From an uncultured Hyphomonas sp. (GTDB taxonomy: Bacteria; Pseudomonadota; Alphaproteobacteria; Caulobacterales; Hyphomonadaceae), in NCBI RefSeq assembly GCF_963678195.1, contig NZ_OY782759.1, positions 620,001 through 684,000 on the forward strand: a stretch of 64,000 bases of DNA. The letters are read 5' to 3'. Below the pieces are notes generated by a model, which was given only the letters and a program-made list of their open reading frames with translations, had not been told where the DNA came from and ran no database searches. Positions 8,729-20,934 of this stretch are shown here, piece by piece. How positions within the stretch are numbered: position 1 is the stretch's first letter; each line of letters opens with the position of its first letter. The position numbers were made by a program, and so were the translations under genes.

Positions 8729-10540
8729 ATGAGACAGACCTTCGATATCAAGGGCGGCCCCCAGGATGGGCGCGCGCACCTTCCGCTGCTTCGCAAAGAG
8801 CTTGGCAATATGGGCCTCGACGGCTTTTACGTGCCGCACGATGACGAATACCAGAACGAATACCTGCCGGATGCGAATGAGCGCCTGGCCTGGGTGTCGG
8901 GCTTTACCGGCTCGTTCGGCTCGGCCTTTGTGTTTACCGACAAGGCCGTGATCTTTGCCGATGGCCGCTACACGATCCAGGCCGCTGACCAGACTGATCC
9001 GGATTTGTGGGAACGCCAGGCGATCCCGGAACCCGGCGCCTTTGGCTGGCTGGCGAAGCAGAAACTTGCCGGCAAGACGGTCGGCTATGACCCGCGCCTG
9101 ATGAGCCCCAATGATGTGGCGCTGCTGCAGGCCGCTGCGAAGAAGTCCGGCGCCTCGCTGGTCGCTGTGGACGCAAACCCGATCGACACGGCCTGGACGG
9201 ATCGTCCGCTGCAGCCCATGGCGGAGGTCGCGCCCTATCACGTCAAATATGCCGGCGTTGCGCATGACGAGAAACGCGCCGACATCGGCAAGGCACTGGA
9301 AGAAGACGGCGTGGATGCAGCGGTGCTGACCTCGCCGGCGTCACTGGCCTGGGCGTTCAACATCCGGGGCGGGGACGTGATGTGCACACCGCTGCCGCTC
9401 GGCCGGGCGATCATGCACAAGGACGGCACGGCAGACCTCTTCCTCGATGAGGCAAAGGTTTCGCCGAAACTGCGCAAACATCTCGGCAACACGGTCACCG
9501 TCCGTCCGCTGTCGGAAATCGATGAAGGGCTGGGCGAGCTGTCCGGCAAGACGGTCAGCCTCGATCCGGACCTCGCCTCGGCTTGGTTCTTCGACACGGT
9601 GGAAGCCGCTGGCGGAACAATCGTGCGCCAGCGTGACCCCGTGGCCCTGCCGCGCGCCTGCAAGAACGAAGCAGAGATCAAGGGCACGACCGCCGCGCAC
9701 ATCCGCGACGGTGTGGCCGTCACACGCTTCCTGCACTGGCTCGACACAGAAGGGCAGAGCGGCAAGGTGACGGAGATTGAGGCCGCGATCCGCCTTGAGA
9801 ATTTCCGGGATGAGTATGACTCCCTGAAGGATCTGTCCTTCCCGTCTATCTCCGGCGCCGTGGAGCACGGCGCGCTGCCGCACTACACGGTATCGGAAGC
9901 CTCCAACCGGACGCTGGAACGCGGCTCGCTCTACCTGATCGATTCCGGCGGTCAGTATCCGGACGGGACAACGGACATCACCCGCACCGTGCCGATCGGT
10001 GAGCCGACGGCCGACATGATCCGCCACTATACGCTGGTGCTGAAGGGCCATATCGCGCTGGCAGCCGTGCGCTTCCCGCAGGGCACGACGGGCACGCATC
10101 TCGATGTGCTGGCGCGCCATGCGCTGTGGCAGGCCGGGCTCGACTACCAGCACGGTACGGGCCATGGCGTCGGCGTTTATCTCGGCGTGCATGAAGGCCC
10201 GCACCGGATTTCCAAGGTGTGGAACGATGTGCCGCTGATGCCGGGCATGATCGTCTCGAACGAGCCTGGTTATTACCGGGAAGGGCAGTACGGTATCCGT
10301 ATCGAGAATTTGCAATACATCACGCCGGCCGCGCCTATCGAGGGCGGCGAGATCGACATGCTGGGTTTCGAAAACCTAACCTTCGCTCCGCTTGCGCGTG
10401 ATCTGATCGACGTGAAACTCCTGACGAAGGACGAGCGCAAATACGTCAACGACTATCACAAACAGGTCTGGAAATCGCTGAACCGCAAACTGCCCGACGA
10501 TGCGAAGGCGTGGCTGAAAGAGGCTACGAAGCGGATCTGA
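8729..10540 (+). CDS. pepP: Xaa-Pro aminopeptidase, M24B family
   Basis: A 603-residue three-domain aminopeptidase P type enzyme that removes an N-terminal residue before proline. Two creatinase-like N-terminal domains (about 1-310) precede the pita-bread catalytic domain. Metal-site motifs are visible: DSGG...DGTTDITRT (two Asp), GTGHGVG with HEGPH (His) and NEPGYY plus GIRIEN (two Glu). Its length matches the long cytosolic APP1-like group rather than the 440-residue E. coli PepP, so the symbol is approximate. The TGA overlaps the next ATG (TGATG). Confidence 0.9.
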   Translation: MRQTFDIKGGPQDGRAHLPLLRKELGNMGLDGFYVPHDDEYQNEYLPDANERLAWVSGFTGSFGSAFVFTDKAVIFADGRYTIQAADQTDPDLWERQAIPEPGAFGWLAKQKLAGKTVGYDPRLMSPNDVALLQAAAKKSGASLVAVDANPIDTAWTDRPLQPMAEVAPYHVKYAGVAHDEKRADIGKALEEDGVDAAVLTSPASLAWAFNIRGGDVMCTPLPLGRAIMHKDGTADLFLDEAKVSPKLRKHLGNTVTVRPLSEIDEGLGELSGKTVSLDPDLASAWFFDTVEAAGGTIVRQRDPVALPRACKNEAEIKGTTAAHIRDGVAVTRFLHWLDTEGQSGKVTEIEAAIRLENFRDEYDSLKDLSFPSISGAVEHGALPHYTVSEASNRTLERGSLYLIDSGGQYPDGTTDITRTVPIGEPTADMIRHYTLVLKGHIALAAVRFPQGTTGTHLDVLARHALWQAGLDYQHGTGHGVGVYLGVHEGPHRISKVWNDVPLMPGMIVSNEPGYYREGQYGIRIENLQYITPAAPIEGGEIDMLGFENLTFAPLARDLIDVKLLTKDERKYVNDYHKQVWKSLNRKLPDDAKAWLKEATKRI

Positions 10541-11205
10541 TGCGCGCCGGCCTGCCTCTCCTGGTCCTGCTGGGCGTCGCCGCGTGTCAGCAGGCGCCGG
10601 AGACGGCGCAGGCCGCGACCACATTGGCGCCTGCCTGTTCCTATGATGCCGAGGCCATGCTGGCGCTCGATGTCGATACGTTCGACTCCACGCCGGACGC
10701 CGGCTGGCGCACCGTGGCCAATATTCCGGGCTGCGAAGCGGCCGGGGCAGGGCTCCTCGCCACTTACCGCGAGCAGAAGCCTGGTCTGTCTGCGGATGAT
10801 GTGGGAGGCCTGTTGCATCATGAGTTCCAGCTGCGGGCGGCCTCCGGACAGGACGATGCGGCAAAGGAGATTGCTCAACAGCTGATCTCCTTGCGCGCCG
10901 AGGATGACGTGATGCGATCCTATCACGAAGCGGAGCTTGCTTTCCTGGCGCGGGACCTCGAAGCCCTTACGGTCGCCCGGGACAGGCTGGCGACCGTTCC
11001 GAAACCTGACGGGTTCGAGGCGGGCGTGGAAGCCTTCAAGGCCAAATATCCGGATTACCCGCCGCCCGTCTGGCCGATCAATCTCGACGTGGTCGACGGC
11101 TTCATCACCTGTTTCGACAAACCCTATGCCGAAGCCTATACATTCAGCTGCCGGCCGGGCAGGGAAGACGACGGCGCGAATCTGACCCGTCAGACTCCGG
11201 AGTAG
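10540..11205 (+). CDS. Predicted lipoprotein, unknown function
   Basis: A 221-residue protein whose signal peptide ends at VAAC (Cys15). The mature part is helical (ELAFLARDLEALTVARDRL), with paired cysteines (PACSYD, IPGCEA, FITCFD, FSCRPG) that suggest disulfides in the periplasm. The ATG at 10540 overlaps the pepP stop, so the two are translationally coupled. The 3' end overlaps that of the XRE regulator gene by 16 bases (convergent). I do not recognise a family. Confidence 0.7.
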   Translation: MRAGLPLLVLLGVAACQQAPETAQAATTLAPACSYDAEAMLALDVDTFDSTPDAGWRTVANIPGCEAAGAGLLATYREQKPGLSADDVGGLLHHEFQLRAASGQDDAAKEIAQQLISLRAEDDVMRSYHEAELAFLARDLEALTVARDRLATVPKPDGFEAGVEAFKAKYPDYPPPVWPINLDVVDGFITCFDKPYAEAYTFSCRPGREDDGANLTRQTPE

Positions 11206-11987
11206 ATCACGACCTTCAGGGCCGGGTTTTCCGTGACCTGAAGGGCAACATATTCATACTTCACGCCGCCTCTGCCGCCCGGCGGGTAGAGCGTCTTGCG
11301 CCCGGCGCCCCCGGTCTTGATGCCATGCTGGCGCCACCATTTTGCGAACAGAGCGCTCTCTGTCTGAAGCCGGGCTGTCAGCTTCACGAAGCGGGGATCG
11401 GCGGCGTTGATGTCATGAACGGGCCGGAACTCGGCCAGCATGCGCTTTGCCTCGGCTTCCCAGCCTGTCCCGAACAGCTTGCGTGAGGCGGGGCGGAGGA
11501 ACATGCCGATAAAGACGTTCCTGTCTGCCTCCGCAACATCGCCAAACCCGAATAAGGCGTCAGCCGCAGGGTTCCAGTGCAGCACATCGCCCAGCCTGTT
11601 GGTGATGTAAGCGGGCTGGGCCAGCCGGTCGATCATGCGCTGCACAGTGGGCGGAACAGTTTCGTCAGCGGCGTCCTGGGGCAGGGCGATGCCGGACAGG
11701 GCGTAGAGGTGAGCCGTCTCGACCATGTCGAGCCGCAAGGCCCGGGCAATCGCGTCAACGGTCTGCCGGGACGGGGTGACGGGGCGGCCCTGTTCCAGCC
11801 GGATGTACCAGTCGACAGAAATACCTGCGAGCTCTGCCACCTCATCACGGCGAAGCCCCGGGGTACGGCGCCGGCCGCCTTCGGGCAGGCCAAGGGTCTC
11901 CGGCCGGATCGCCTCGCGCCGGGAGCGGAGGAACCGGCCAAGTTCATTGCGGGCATGGCGAAGAGGGGGGCGCGTCGTCGTTTGCAT
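11190..11987 (-). CDS. XRE-family regulator with MmyB-type ligand-binding domain
   Basis: A 265-residue regulator. The N-terminal helix-turn-helix (about 30-95) carries the typical TPGLRRDEVAELAGIS, WYIRLEQGR and PSRQTVDAIARAL segments. The C-terminal PAS-like MmyB domain (about 110-265) includes YITNRLGDVLHWNPAADALFG and an RF-VKLTARL region. Regulators of this type usually control a neighbouring oxidoreductase gene. Here the divergent neighbour is a tautomerase, then an SDR gene. A palindrome at 12005-12018, just upstream of this gene's start, is a plausible autoregulatory operator. Confidence 0.88.
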   Translation of the reverse strand: MQTTTRPPLRHARNELGRFLRSRREAIRPETLGLPEGGRRRTPGLRRDEVAELAGISVDWYIRLEQGRPVTPSRQTVDAIARALRLDMVETAHLYALSGIALPQDAADETVPPTVQRMIDRLAQPAYITNRLGDVLHWNPAADALFGFGDVAEADRNVFIGMFLRPASRKLFGTGWEAEAKRMLAEFRPVHDINAADPRFVKLTARLQTESALFAKWWRQHGIKTGGAGRKTLYPPGGRGGVKYEYVALQVTENPALKVVIYSGV

Positions 11988-12004
11988 CTCAGGGTGGGTC
12001 TATT

Positions 12005-12018
12005 TTATCCTATGATAA
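12005..12018. promoter_or_regulatory. Candidate operator between XRE regulator and tautomerase
   Basis: A perfect inverted repeat, TTATC-CTAT-GATAA, lies 18 bases upstream of the regulator start and about 86 bases upstream of the tautomerase start. It overlaps an AT-rich promoter-like stretch. Assignment to the adjacent XRE regulator is positional inference. Confidence 0.4.
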
Positions 12019-12103
12019 TCCTAGTCCTGTTTGCGGCGTGACGCTCACCTTAGTCTCGGCAAACGATCCGTCAACTGCGGGTCGAAAGAGAAAGGAAAAT
12101 CCC

Positions 12104-12514
12104 ATGCCAATGATTCAAGTCTGGATGCGTTCCGGGAAGGACAAGGCCTACAGGGCGGCTGTTTCGGCAAGCATCCATCAGGCGATGATGTCGGTCCTGA
12201 ACCTGCCGGAGGATGACTATTTCCAGGTCACGCACGAACTGGAAAAAGAAGAGAACTATATCTTTGACCCGAACTATTTCGGTATGCCGCGCAGCCCGGA
12301 CTTCCTGATGATACGGCTGTCGTTCAATGCCCGGCCGGCCGCTGTGAAACAGCGCCTGTTCGAGACGATTGCGGACAATCTCCTGAAATCTCCCGGCCTC
12401 CGCCGCGAGGACATCGGCATGAGCATCGTCGAGACCACTTTCGAGAACTGGTGGGCCCATGGCCGCCGGGTGGACAAGGAGACGGGCACGGATGAGCGGA
12501 TGGGAAAGGCTTAG
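12104..12514 (+). CDS. Tautomerase-superfamily protein
   Basis: A 136-residue protein. The start at 12104 puts proline directly after Met (MPMIQVWM), so Met removal would expose the catalytic Pro1 of the tautomerase superfamily; AAAGGAAAA precedes it. It belongs with the longer monomer forms related to 4-oxalocrotonate tautomerase and MIF (EDIGMSIVETTFENWW near the end). It overlaps the SDR gene's end by 4 bases (convergent). The substrate is unknown. Confidence 0.82.
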   Translation: MPMIQVWMRSGKDKAYRAAVSASIHQAMMSVLNLPEDDYFQVTHELEKEENYIFDPNYFGMPRSPDFLMIRLSFNARPAAVKQRLFETIADNLLKSPGLRREDIGMSIVETTFENWWAHGRRVDKETGTDERMGKA

Positions 12515-13296
12515 GTCAGCCCCAATTGTGTGAGGGCATCCTGCACGCCGTCGAAACGCGGGCGGATGTCCTCTCCGATATGAGCATGGGTGGGAATGTA
12601 GAACAGGCCGAGGTCGAGCCCCTTCAGGGCGATCTCGGCGCACTGCTCTGGCATGATGACGTTGAACTCCGGAGGGATCATCGCCGGATCCGGAATTCCG
12701 CTGGCGATCAGCGGCGTGTAGACCCCGCCCGGCATCAGCACGTGAAGATCCATCAGTTCGCCGCCAAGGTCCTCGCGCAGCCACTCGGCCATGATCAGCA
12801 CGCCATGCTTGGTCGCGCCATAGGCGCCGATATGGGCGCGCTTCACGGCATGCGGCAGGCTGAGCGAGTTTTCGGACCCCGTGATCATCAGCCGCCCCCG
12901 CACGCCTGAGCCTGTCAGGACAGCGGCATAGGCCTGCGCCATGCGGAAGGGGGCGAACATGTTCACTTCGAACATGCGCATCGTCTCTGGCCCGAAATCC
13001 TCTTTCGTCATCCGCTTGTGCCGATCGATACCGGCATTGGCGCAGACGAGATCCAAACGGCCTTTCCAATCAAACGCCTCTTTCACAAGCGGGGCAGGGG
13101 CTTCCGGTTTTGACAGGTCGCAGGGGATGGCAAGGCCTGGGCGGGTAAGGTTTGCGGCGACCTCCTTGGCGAGGTTTTCCTGAATGTCTGCAATCACGAC
13201 GTCAGCGCCGCGCTGGCTCAGCTGGATTGCCAGCGCTTCGCCGATGCCGGATGCCCCGCCTGTGACCAGCGCCACTTTGCCTGTGTAATCGATCAT
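12511..13296 (-). CDS. Short-chain dehydrogenase/reductase
   Basis: A 261-residue classical SDR, an NAD(P)-dependent oxidoreductase. The cofactor loop TGGASGIGE is near residues 12-20, CANAGI near 86, a Ser-bearing strand ITGSENS near 140 and the catalytic YGATK near 155. The ATG at 13296 follows GGGAGG at a good distance; a longer frame upstream lacks one. Its neighbours suggest joint control with the tautomerase by the XRE regulator, but no substrate can be named. Confidence 0.9.
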   Translation of the reverse strand: MIDYTGKVALVTGGASGIGEALAIQLSQRGADVVIADIQENLAKEVAANLTRPGLAIPCDLSKPEAPAPLVKEAFDWKGRLDLVCANAGIDRHKRMTKEDFGPETMRMFEVNMFAPFRMAQAYAAVLTGSGVRGRLMITGSENSLSLPHAVKRAHIGAYGATKHGVLIMAEWLREDLGGELMDLHVLMPGGVYTPLIASGIPDPAMIPPEFNVIMPEQCAEIALKGLDLGLFYIPTHAHIGEDIRPRFDGVQDALTQLGLT

Positions 13297-13407
13297 GTTT
13301 GCGGCCTCCCTGATTTTCGCCTTTTTTGGCAAGCTATACTGAAAGCGTGGCCGGGCAGAGGCCCAAGACGAAATCTGCCAGATTTTCCGTCCGTGCAGAT
13401 TCTATTT

Positions 13408-13422
13408 GTTCTGCATTTGTTC
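13408..13422 (+). promoter_or_regulatory. LexA (SOS) box upstream of recN
   Basis: GTTC-N7-GTTC, the alphaproteobacterial LexA operator, lies 41 bases upstream of the recN ATG. The match is exact and the downstream gene is a known SOS target in this class. Confidence 0.85.
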
Positions 13423-13462
13423 TCGTGATAGGAACGCACTCCGTAGAGTTGGGAGTGCAATC

Positions 13463-17250
<3,788 letters not shown>

Positions 17251-17256
17251 GGCGGC

Positions 17257-18087
17257 CTATTTGCCGCCCGGGATCAGCCGCTGCAGCAGCGTGCGTTTCG
17301 GCGCCGACGTATCGATCATGATACCTTCCGACGTCATCAGCTGGTAGGCCATCCTGTACCAGTCCGAATCCGGATAATTGTAGCCGAGCGTGGCAGCCGC
17401 TTCGGTCGCCTGCGGGCGCATGCCGATCGAGAGATAGGCCTCGACGAGGCGGTAGAGCGCTTCTTCGGAGTGGGACGTCTCGTCATACTCCTTCACCACG
17501 GTGCGGAAACGATTGATCGCTGCCAGCGTCTGGTTGGACCGCAGGTACCAGCGGCCGACTTCCATCTCCTTGCCGGCCAGCTGGTCATTGACCATGTCCA
17601 GCTTCACCTGCGCGTCGCGGGCATATTTGCTCTCCGGGAAACGGCGCAGCACGTCCTGAAGCGAGGCCTTGGTCTGCACGGTCATGCCCTGGTCGCGGCC
17701 GACATCGACGATCTGTTCGAACTGGCTGACGGCGATCAGGTAGTAGGCATAAGCCGCTTCGGAGCCGCCCGGATGCAGCGAGATGTAACGCTGCGCGGCC
17801 GCGATGGTCTCGTCATAATCATGGCGCTGGTATTGGGCGTAGGCCGTCATCACCATCGCCTTGCGGGCCCATTCGGAATAGGGGTGCTGTCGCTCGACTT
17901 CGTTGAACAGCAGGATGGCGGTCTCATAGTCGCGCTGGTCCAGCTCGCGGCCTGCCTGATTATAGAGCTGCTCGACCGGGCGCTCGACATAGGCCAGTTC
18001 GCGCTGGCGCTTTTCCCGGTTCTGGCATGCGGTGAGGCTGACAGCCACGGCAATCAGGGCGAGGGCAAGGGGCTTGGCAGGCTTCAT
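17257..18087 (-). CDS. bamD: Outer membrane assembly lipoprotein BamD
   Basis: A 276-residue lipoprotein of the Bam complex, which inserts beta-barrel proteins. The signal peptide ends in the lipobox LTAC (Cys20). It is followed by five TPR-like repeats (ETAILLFNEVERQHPYSEWA, ETIAAAQRYISLHPG and others). It lies downstream of lpxC on the same strand, as is common in alphaproteobacteria, but separated by 160 bases. Confidence 0.94.
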   Translation of the reverse strand: MKPAKPLALALIAVAVSLTACQNREKRQRELAYVERPVEQLYNQAGRELDQRDYETAILLFNEVERQHPYSEWARKAMVMTAYAQYQRHDYDETIAAAQRYISLHPGGSEAAYAYYLIAVSQFEQIVDVGRDQGMTVQTKASLQDVLRRFPESKYARDAQVKLDMVNDQLAGKEMEVGRWYLRSNQTLAAINRFRTVVKEYDETSHSEEALYRLVEAYLSIGMRPQATEAAATLGYNYPDSDWYRMAYQLMTSEGIMIDTSAPKRTLLQRLIPGGK

Positions 18088-18247
18088 GGGCTCTGGCGCG
18101 CTTTCTGAAATTCTTGACGCTTTTGATTAGCGCGAACCCGGCCTGTTTTCCAAGGAACTTTCACAGGCTGTATACCTTGTTCAGGCCCGCATGCGGGTCG
18201 GCCCGACAAGTGTTGCGGTCTTTTAATGCGGGTTTGCGGGCGGCGGC
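18088..18247. other. lpxC-bamD intergenic region with a GC palindrome
   Basis: 160 bases without a gene. It contains the perfect 12-base palindrome CCCGCATGCGGG at 18186-18197. It may form part of an lpxC 3' structure, but it lacks a following T-run, so I do not call it a terminator. Confidence 0.4.
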
Positions 18248-19180
18248 TTAGATCGCGGCCCCGGCGCGCACGGCTTGCGAGACGAGATCGGTGTCGGCGT
18301 CGCTTTCCCAGCACCAGGCTTCCGGCGTCTCCAGAAGCTTGCGGACCAGCTTGTTGTTGAGGGCATGGCCCGGCTGCACGGCATCATAGGCGCCCGCAAT
18401 CGGCGCACCGGCCAGCATCAGGTCTCCCACGGCGTCCAGCATCTTATGGCGTACGAACTCATCCTCGATGCGCAGGCCTTCCGGGTTCATGATCGCTTCG
18501 TCGTCATCGATCACGACGGCATTGTCGAGCGAACCGCCGCGGGCAAGGCCCATGGAGCGGAGCATCTCGACATCGCGGGCAAAGCCATAGGTGCGGGCGA
18601 AGGCGAGGTCACGGGCAAACATGCCGGGTGCCAGGCGCAGGGCCATCTGCTGCACGCCGATGACGCTGTTGTCATACTCAATCCGGGCGCGCAGCGTGAG
18701 GTGGTTGTCGGGAGAAGGCGACAGCGACGCACGCTTCGGCCCGTCGACGATTTCGATCGTTTCGAGAATACGGATGCGGCGGCGCGGCGCGGTCTGCTGT
18801 TTCAGGCCGGCCTGCAGCAGCAATTCGCAATAGACCGCCGAGGAGCCGTCCATGATCGGCACTTCCGGCCCGTCGATCTCGATCAGGAGATTGTCGATGC
18901 CAAGGCCACAGACGGCTGCCATCAGGTGTTCGACGACCGCCACAGACACGCCATTCCCGTTCGAGATGGTGGTGCCGAGCTGCACGTCGGAAACATTGGT
19001 TGCGTGGGCGAGGATGCTGGCATTCTTCAGGCCAAGGTCGGTCCGGCGGAAAACGACGCCTGTGCCCACCGGGGCCGGCTTCAGCACCAGCCGGGCTTTT
19101 TCGCCGCTATGGACGCCGACGCCGGCGCACATGGCCGGCCGCTCGATGGTCTGCTGCATTTCCATGCCAAATCTACTCAC
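18248..19180 (-). CDS. lpxC: UDP-3-O-acyl-N-acetylglucosamine deacetylase
   Basis: A 310-residue zinc enzyme that carries out the committed step of lipid A synthesis. Zinc ligands are H85 (VEHLMAA), H245 and D249 (HKMLDAVGD). The catalytic His is H272 in GHALNNKL. Full length. The ATG at 19180 is used, although in-frame ATGs six and eight codons in are possible. It lies downstream of ftsZ behind tandem hairpins that may separate its transcription from the division genes. Confidence 0.96.
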   Translation of the reverse strand: MSRFGMEMQQTIERPAMCAGVGVHSGEKARLVLKPAPVGTGVVFRRTDLGLKNASILAHATNVSDVQLGTTISNGNGVSVAVVEHLMAAVCGLGIDNLLIEIDGPEVPIMDGSSAVYCELLLQAGLKQQTAPRRRIRILETIEIVDGPKRASLSPSPDNHLTLRARIEYDNSVIGVQQMALRLAPGMFARDLAFARTYGFARDVEMLRSMGLARGGSLDNAVVIDDDEAIMNPEGLRIEDEFVRHKMLDAVGDLMLAGAPIAGAYDAVQPGHALNNKLVRKLLETPEAWCWESDADTDLVSQAVRAGAAI

Positions 19181-19233
19181 ATCTGCCCCATTGGAACTGC
19201 CATCTTTGTGGGGGCAGGGGCTGGAACGGGCAA

Positions 19234-19287
19234 AACACGGCTTGTTTCGCCGTGTTACAAAAGGGGCCGCATCATATGATACGGCCC
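19234..19287 (-). terminator. Tandem hairpin terminators after ftsZ
   Basis: On the minus strand a GGGCCG/CGGCCC stem with an inner ATCAT/ATGAT stem (19264-19287) is followed by CCTTTTG. A second stem, AACACGGC/GCCGTGTT (19234-19256), is followed by TTTTG. T-runs are short, so both may be partial terminators attenuating readthrough from ftsZ into lpxC. Confidence 0.6.
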
Positions 19288-19371
19288 TGTTTCTATTTGA
19301 TTTTCATTGTGACAGGTTAACCCTGCCTGACTGTTTTTTCATGTCACTGGCAGGCGTGCCTGCTGAGCGGG

Positions 19372-20838
19372 TCAGTGATTGGCCGACCGGCGCAGGAAAG
19401 CGGGAATCTCAAGGTCCGCATCGTCGAACGGGGCCGGTTCCGGATGATCGTCCGGCGAAGACACGATCGGGGCCGGTTCCGCGGCGTCGTCGTTTTCGCC
19501 CTGCGGCGTGTTGCGGCGCCAGCCAAACAGATTGGCAAAGCCCGATCCGCTTTGCTCGGCTTTCGGTTTTTCGGCGACGGGCGCGTCGCGATGGGCGGAG
19601 AATACGGAATCTGCAGACACTTCTTCGTCTCCTTCTGCGCCTTCGTAGTGGGTTTCTTCCTGTTGGGCCGCATCCGCGTCAGCTTCTGCCTCAGCTGGCG
19701 TCGGCCGGTGCGTGATGATGGTCGGACGGTCTTCATCCGCAGCCGGGGCAGGGGCCTCGGCGGGCGCGTCTTCCATCTGCGTTTCAGCCGGTTCGGTGGT
19801 TTCCGCTTCAGGTTCGATTTCGGGTTCCGGGTCTTCAACCGGGGCAGCGATCGGCTGGCGGACCGTTTCCTGTTCCACGGCAGGCTGGGCGGTGAAGTTG
19901 GCTTCGACACCCGCCGCGATCACGGACACGCGCAGACGGCCTTCCAGTTCGGTGTCGAAGGCCGACCCGAGAATGATGTTCGCATCGGTATCCACCTCGC
20001 GGCGGATCTCATTGGCGGCTTCGTCCAGCTCGAACAGGGTCATGTCATAGCCGCCGGTAATGTTGATGAGCACGCCTTTGGCGCCCTTCATCGAAATGTC
20101 GTCCAGCAGCGGGTTGTCGATGGCCTGGCGCGCGGCTTCCAGGGCACGGTTCTCCCCGGTGGCTTCGCCCATGCCCATCATGGCGGTGCCCATACCGTGC
20201 ATGATCGAGCTGACATCGGCGAAGTCGAGATTGATCAGGCCGGGCATGACCATAAGGTCGGTGATGCCGCGCACGCCGGAATAGAGCACGTCGTCAGCCA
20301 TGCGGAAGGCTTCGGCGAAGGTCGTGCGGTCATTGGCGATGCGGAAGAGGTTCTGGTTCGGCACCACGATCATCGTGTCGACATGAGAGCGGATCAGGTC
20401 CAGCCCGCTTTCAGCCACGTGCATGCGGCGGTTGCCTTCGAAGCCGAACGGCTTGGTCACGACGGCAACGGTGAGGATTTCCATTTCGCGGGCAGCGCGG
20501 GCAATGATGGGGGCTGCGCCTGTGCCGGTGCCACCGCCCATGCCAGCAGCGATGAACACCATGTGTGCCCCTTCAAGCTGCTGCTTGATCTCGTCGATGG
20601 ATTCCTCGGCGGCTTTTTCACCGATTTCCGGACGTGCACCGGCGCCAAGACCGGACGTGGTGACCGGGCCGAGCTGGATGCGCGTGTCGGCTTTCGAACG
20701 CGAGAGGGCCTGCGCGTCGGTATTGGCTGCAATGAACTCGACGCCCTGCAGGTTCGCTTCGATCATGTTGTCGACTGCGTTGCCACCGGCACCGCCGACG
20801 CCAAAGACCAGGATCCTGGGCTTCAGTTCGTAATTCAT
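19372..20838 (-). CDS. ftsZ: Cell division protein FtsZ
   Basis: A 488-residue tubulin homologue that forms the Z ring. The GTP-binding [11 protein letters not shown] is near the N-terminus and the tubulin signature [10 protein letters not shown] is near residue 105. A long acidic, Pro/Glu/Ala-rich linker follows (about 315-470), and the FtsA/ZipA-type tail peptide LEIPAFLRR closes the protein. The long linker is typical of alphaproteobacteria. The ATG at 20838 follows GTGAGGG; a GTG four codons upstream is less likely. A CtrA-like site sits upstream. Confidence 0.97.
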   Translation of the reverse strand: MNYELKPRILVFGVGGAGGNAVDNMIEANLQGVEFIAANTDAQALSRSKADTRIQLGPVTTSGLGAGARPEIGEKAAEESIDEIKQQLEGAHMVFIAAGMGGGTGTGAAPIIARAAREMEILTVAVVTKPFGFEGNRRMHVAESGLDLIRSHVDTMIVVPNQNLFRIANDRTTFAEAFRMADDVLYSGVRGITDLMVMPGLINLDFADVSSIMHGMGTAMMGMGEATGENRALEAARQAIDNPLLDDISMKGAKGVLINITGGYDMTLFELDEAANEIRREVDTDANIILGSAFDTELEGRLRVSVIAAGVEANFTAQPAVEQETVRQPIAAPVEDPEPEIEPEAETTEPAETQMEDAPAEAPAPAADEDRPTIITHRPTPAEAEADADAAQQEETHYEGAEGDEEVSADSVFSAHRDAPVAEKPKAEQSGSGFANLFGWRRNTPQGENDDAAEPAPIVSSPDDHPEPAPFDDADLEIPAFLRRSANH

Positions 20839-20903
20839 TGCATCCCTCACTTCACTCTACTCGTTCGCGGACCCCTGCCGTGAGGCAAGATGACGTGATG
20901 CGG

Positions 20904-20918
20904 CTAAGAAGCAGTTAA
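20904..20918. promoter_or_regulatory. CtrA-like box upstream of ftsZ
   Basis: On the minus strand the sequence reads TTAA-N7-TTAG, one mismatch from the CtrA full site TTAA-N7-TTAA. It sits 66 bases before the ftsZ start, in the ftsA-ftsZ gap. CtrA represses ftsZ in Caulobacter, so the position is sensible, but the match is imperfect. Confidence 0.45.
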
Positions 20919-20934
20919 GTGGAGTGAAATCGGC

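Noticed and set aside
19375-20883. Long open frame (about 500 codons) antisense to ftsZ
   Set aside because: FtsZ on the other strand is complete and conserved; the antisense frame has biased, repetitive composition and is a GC-rich codon-bias shadow.
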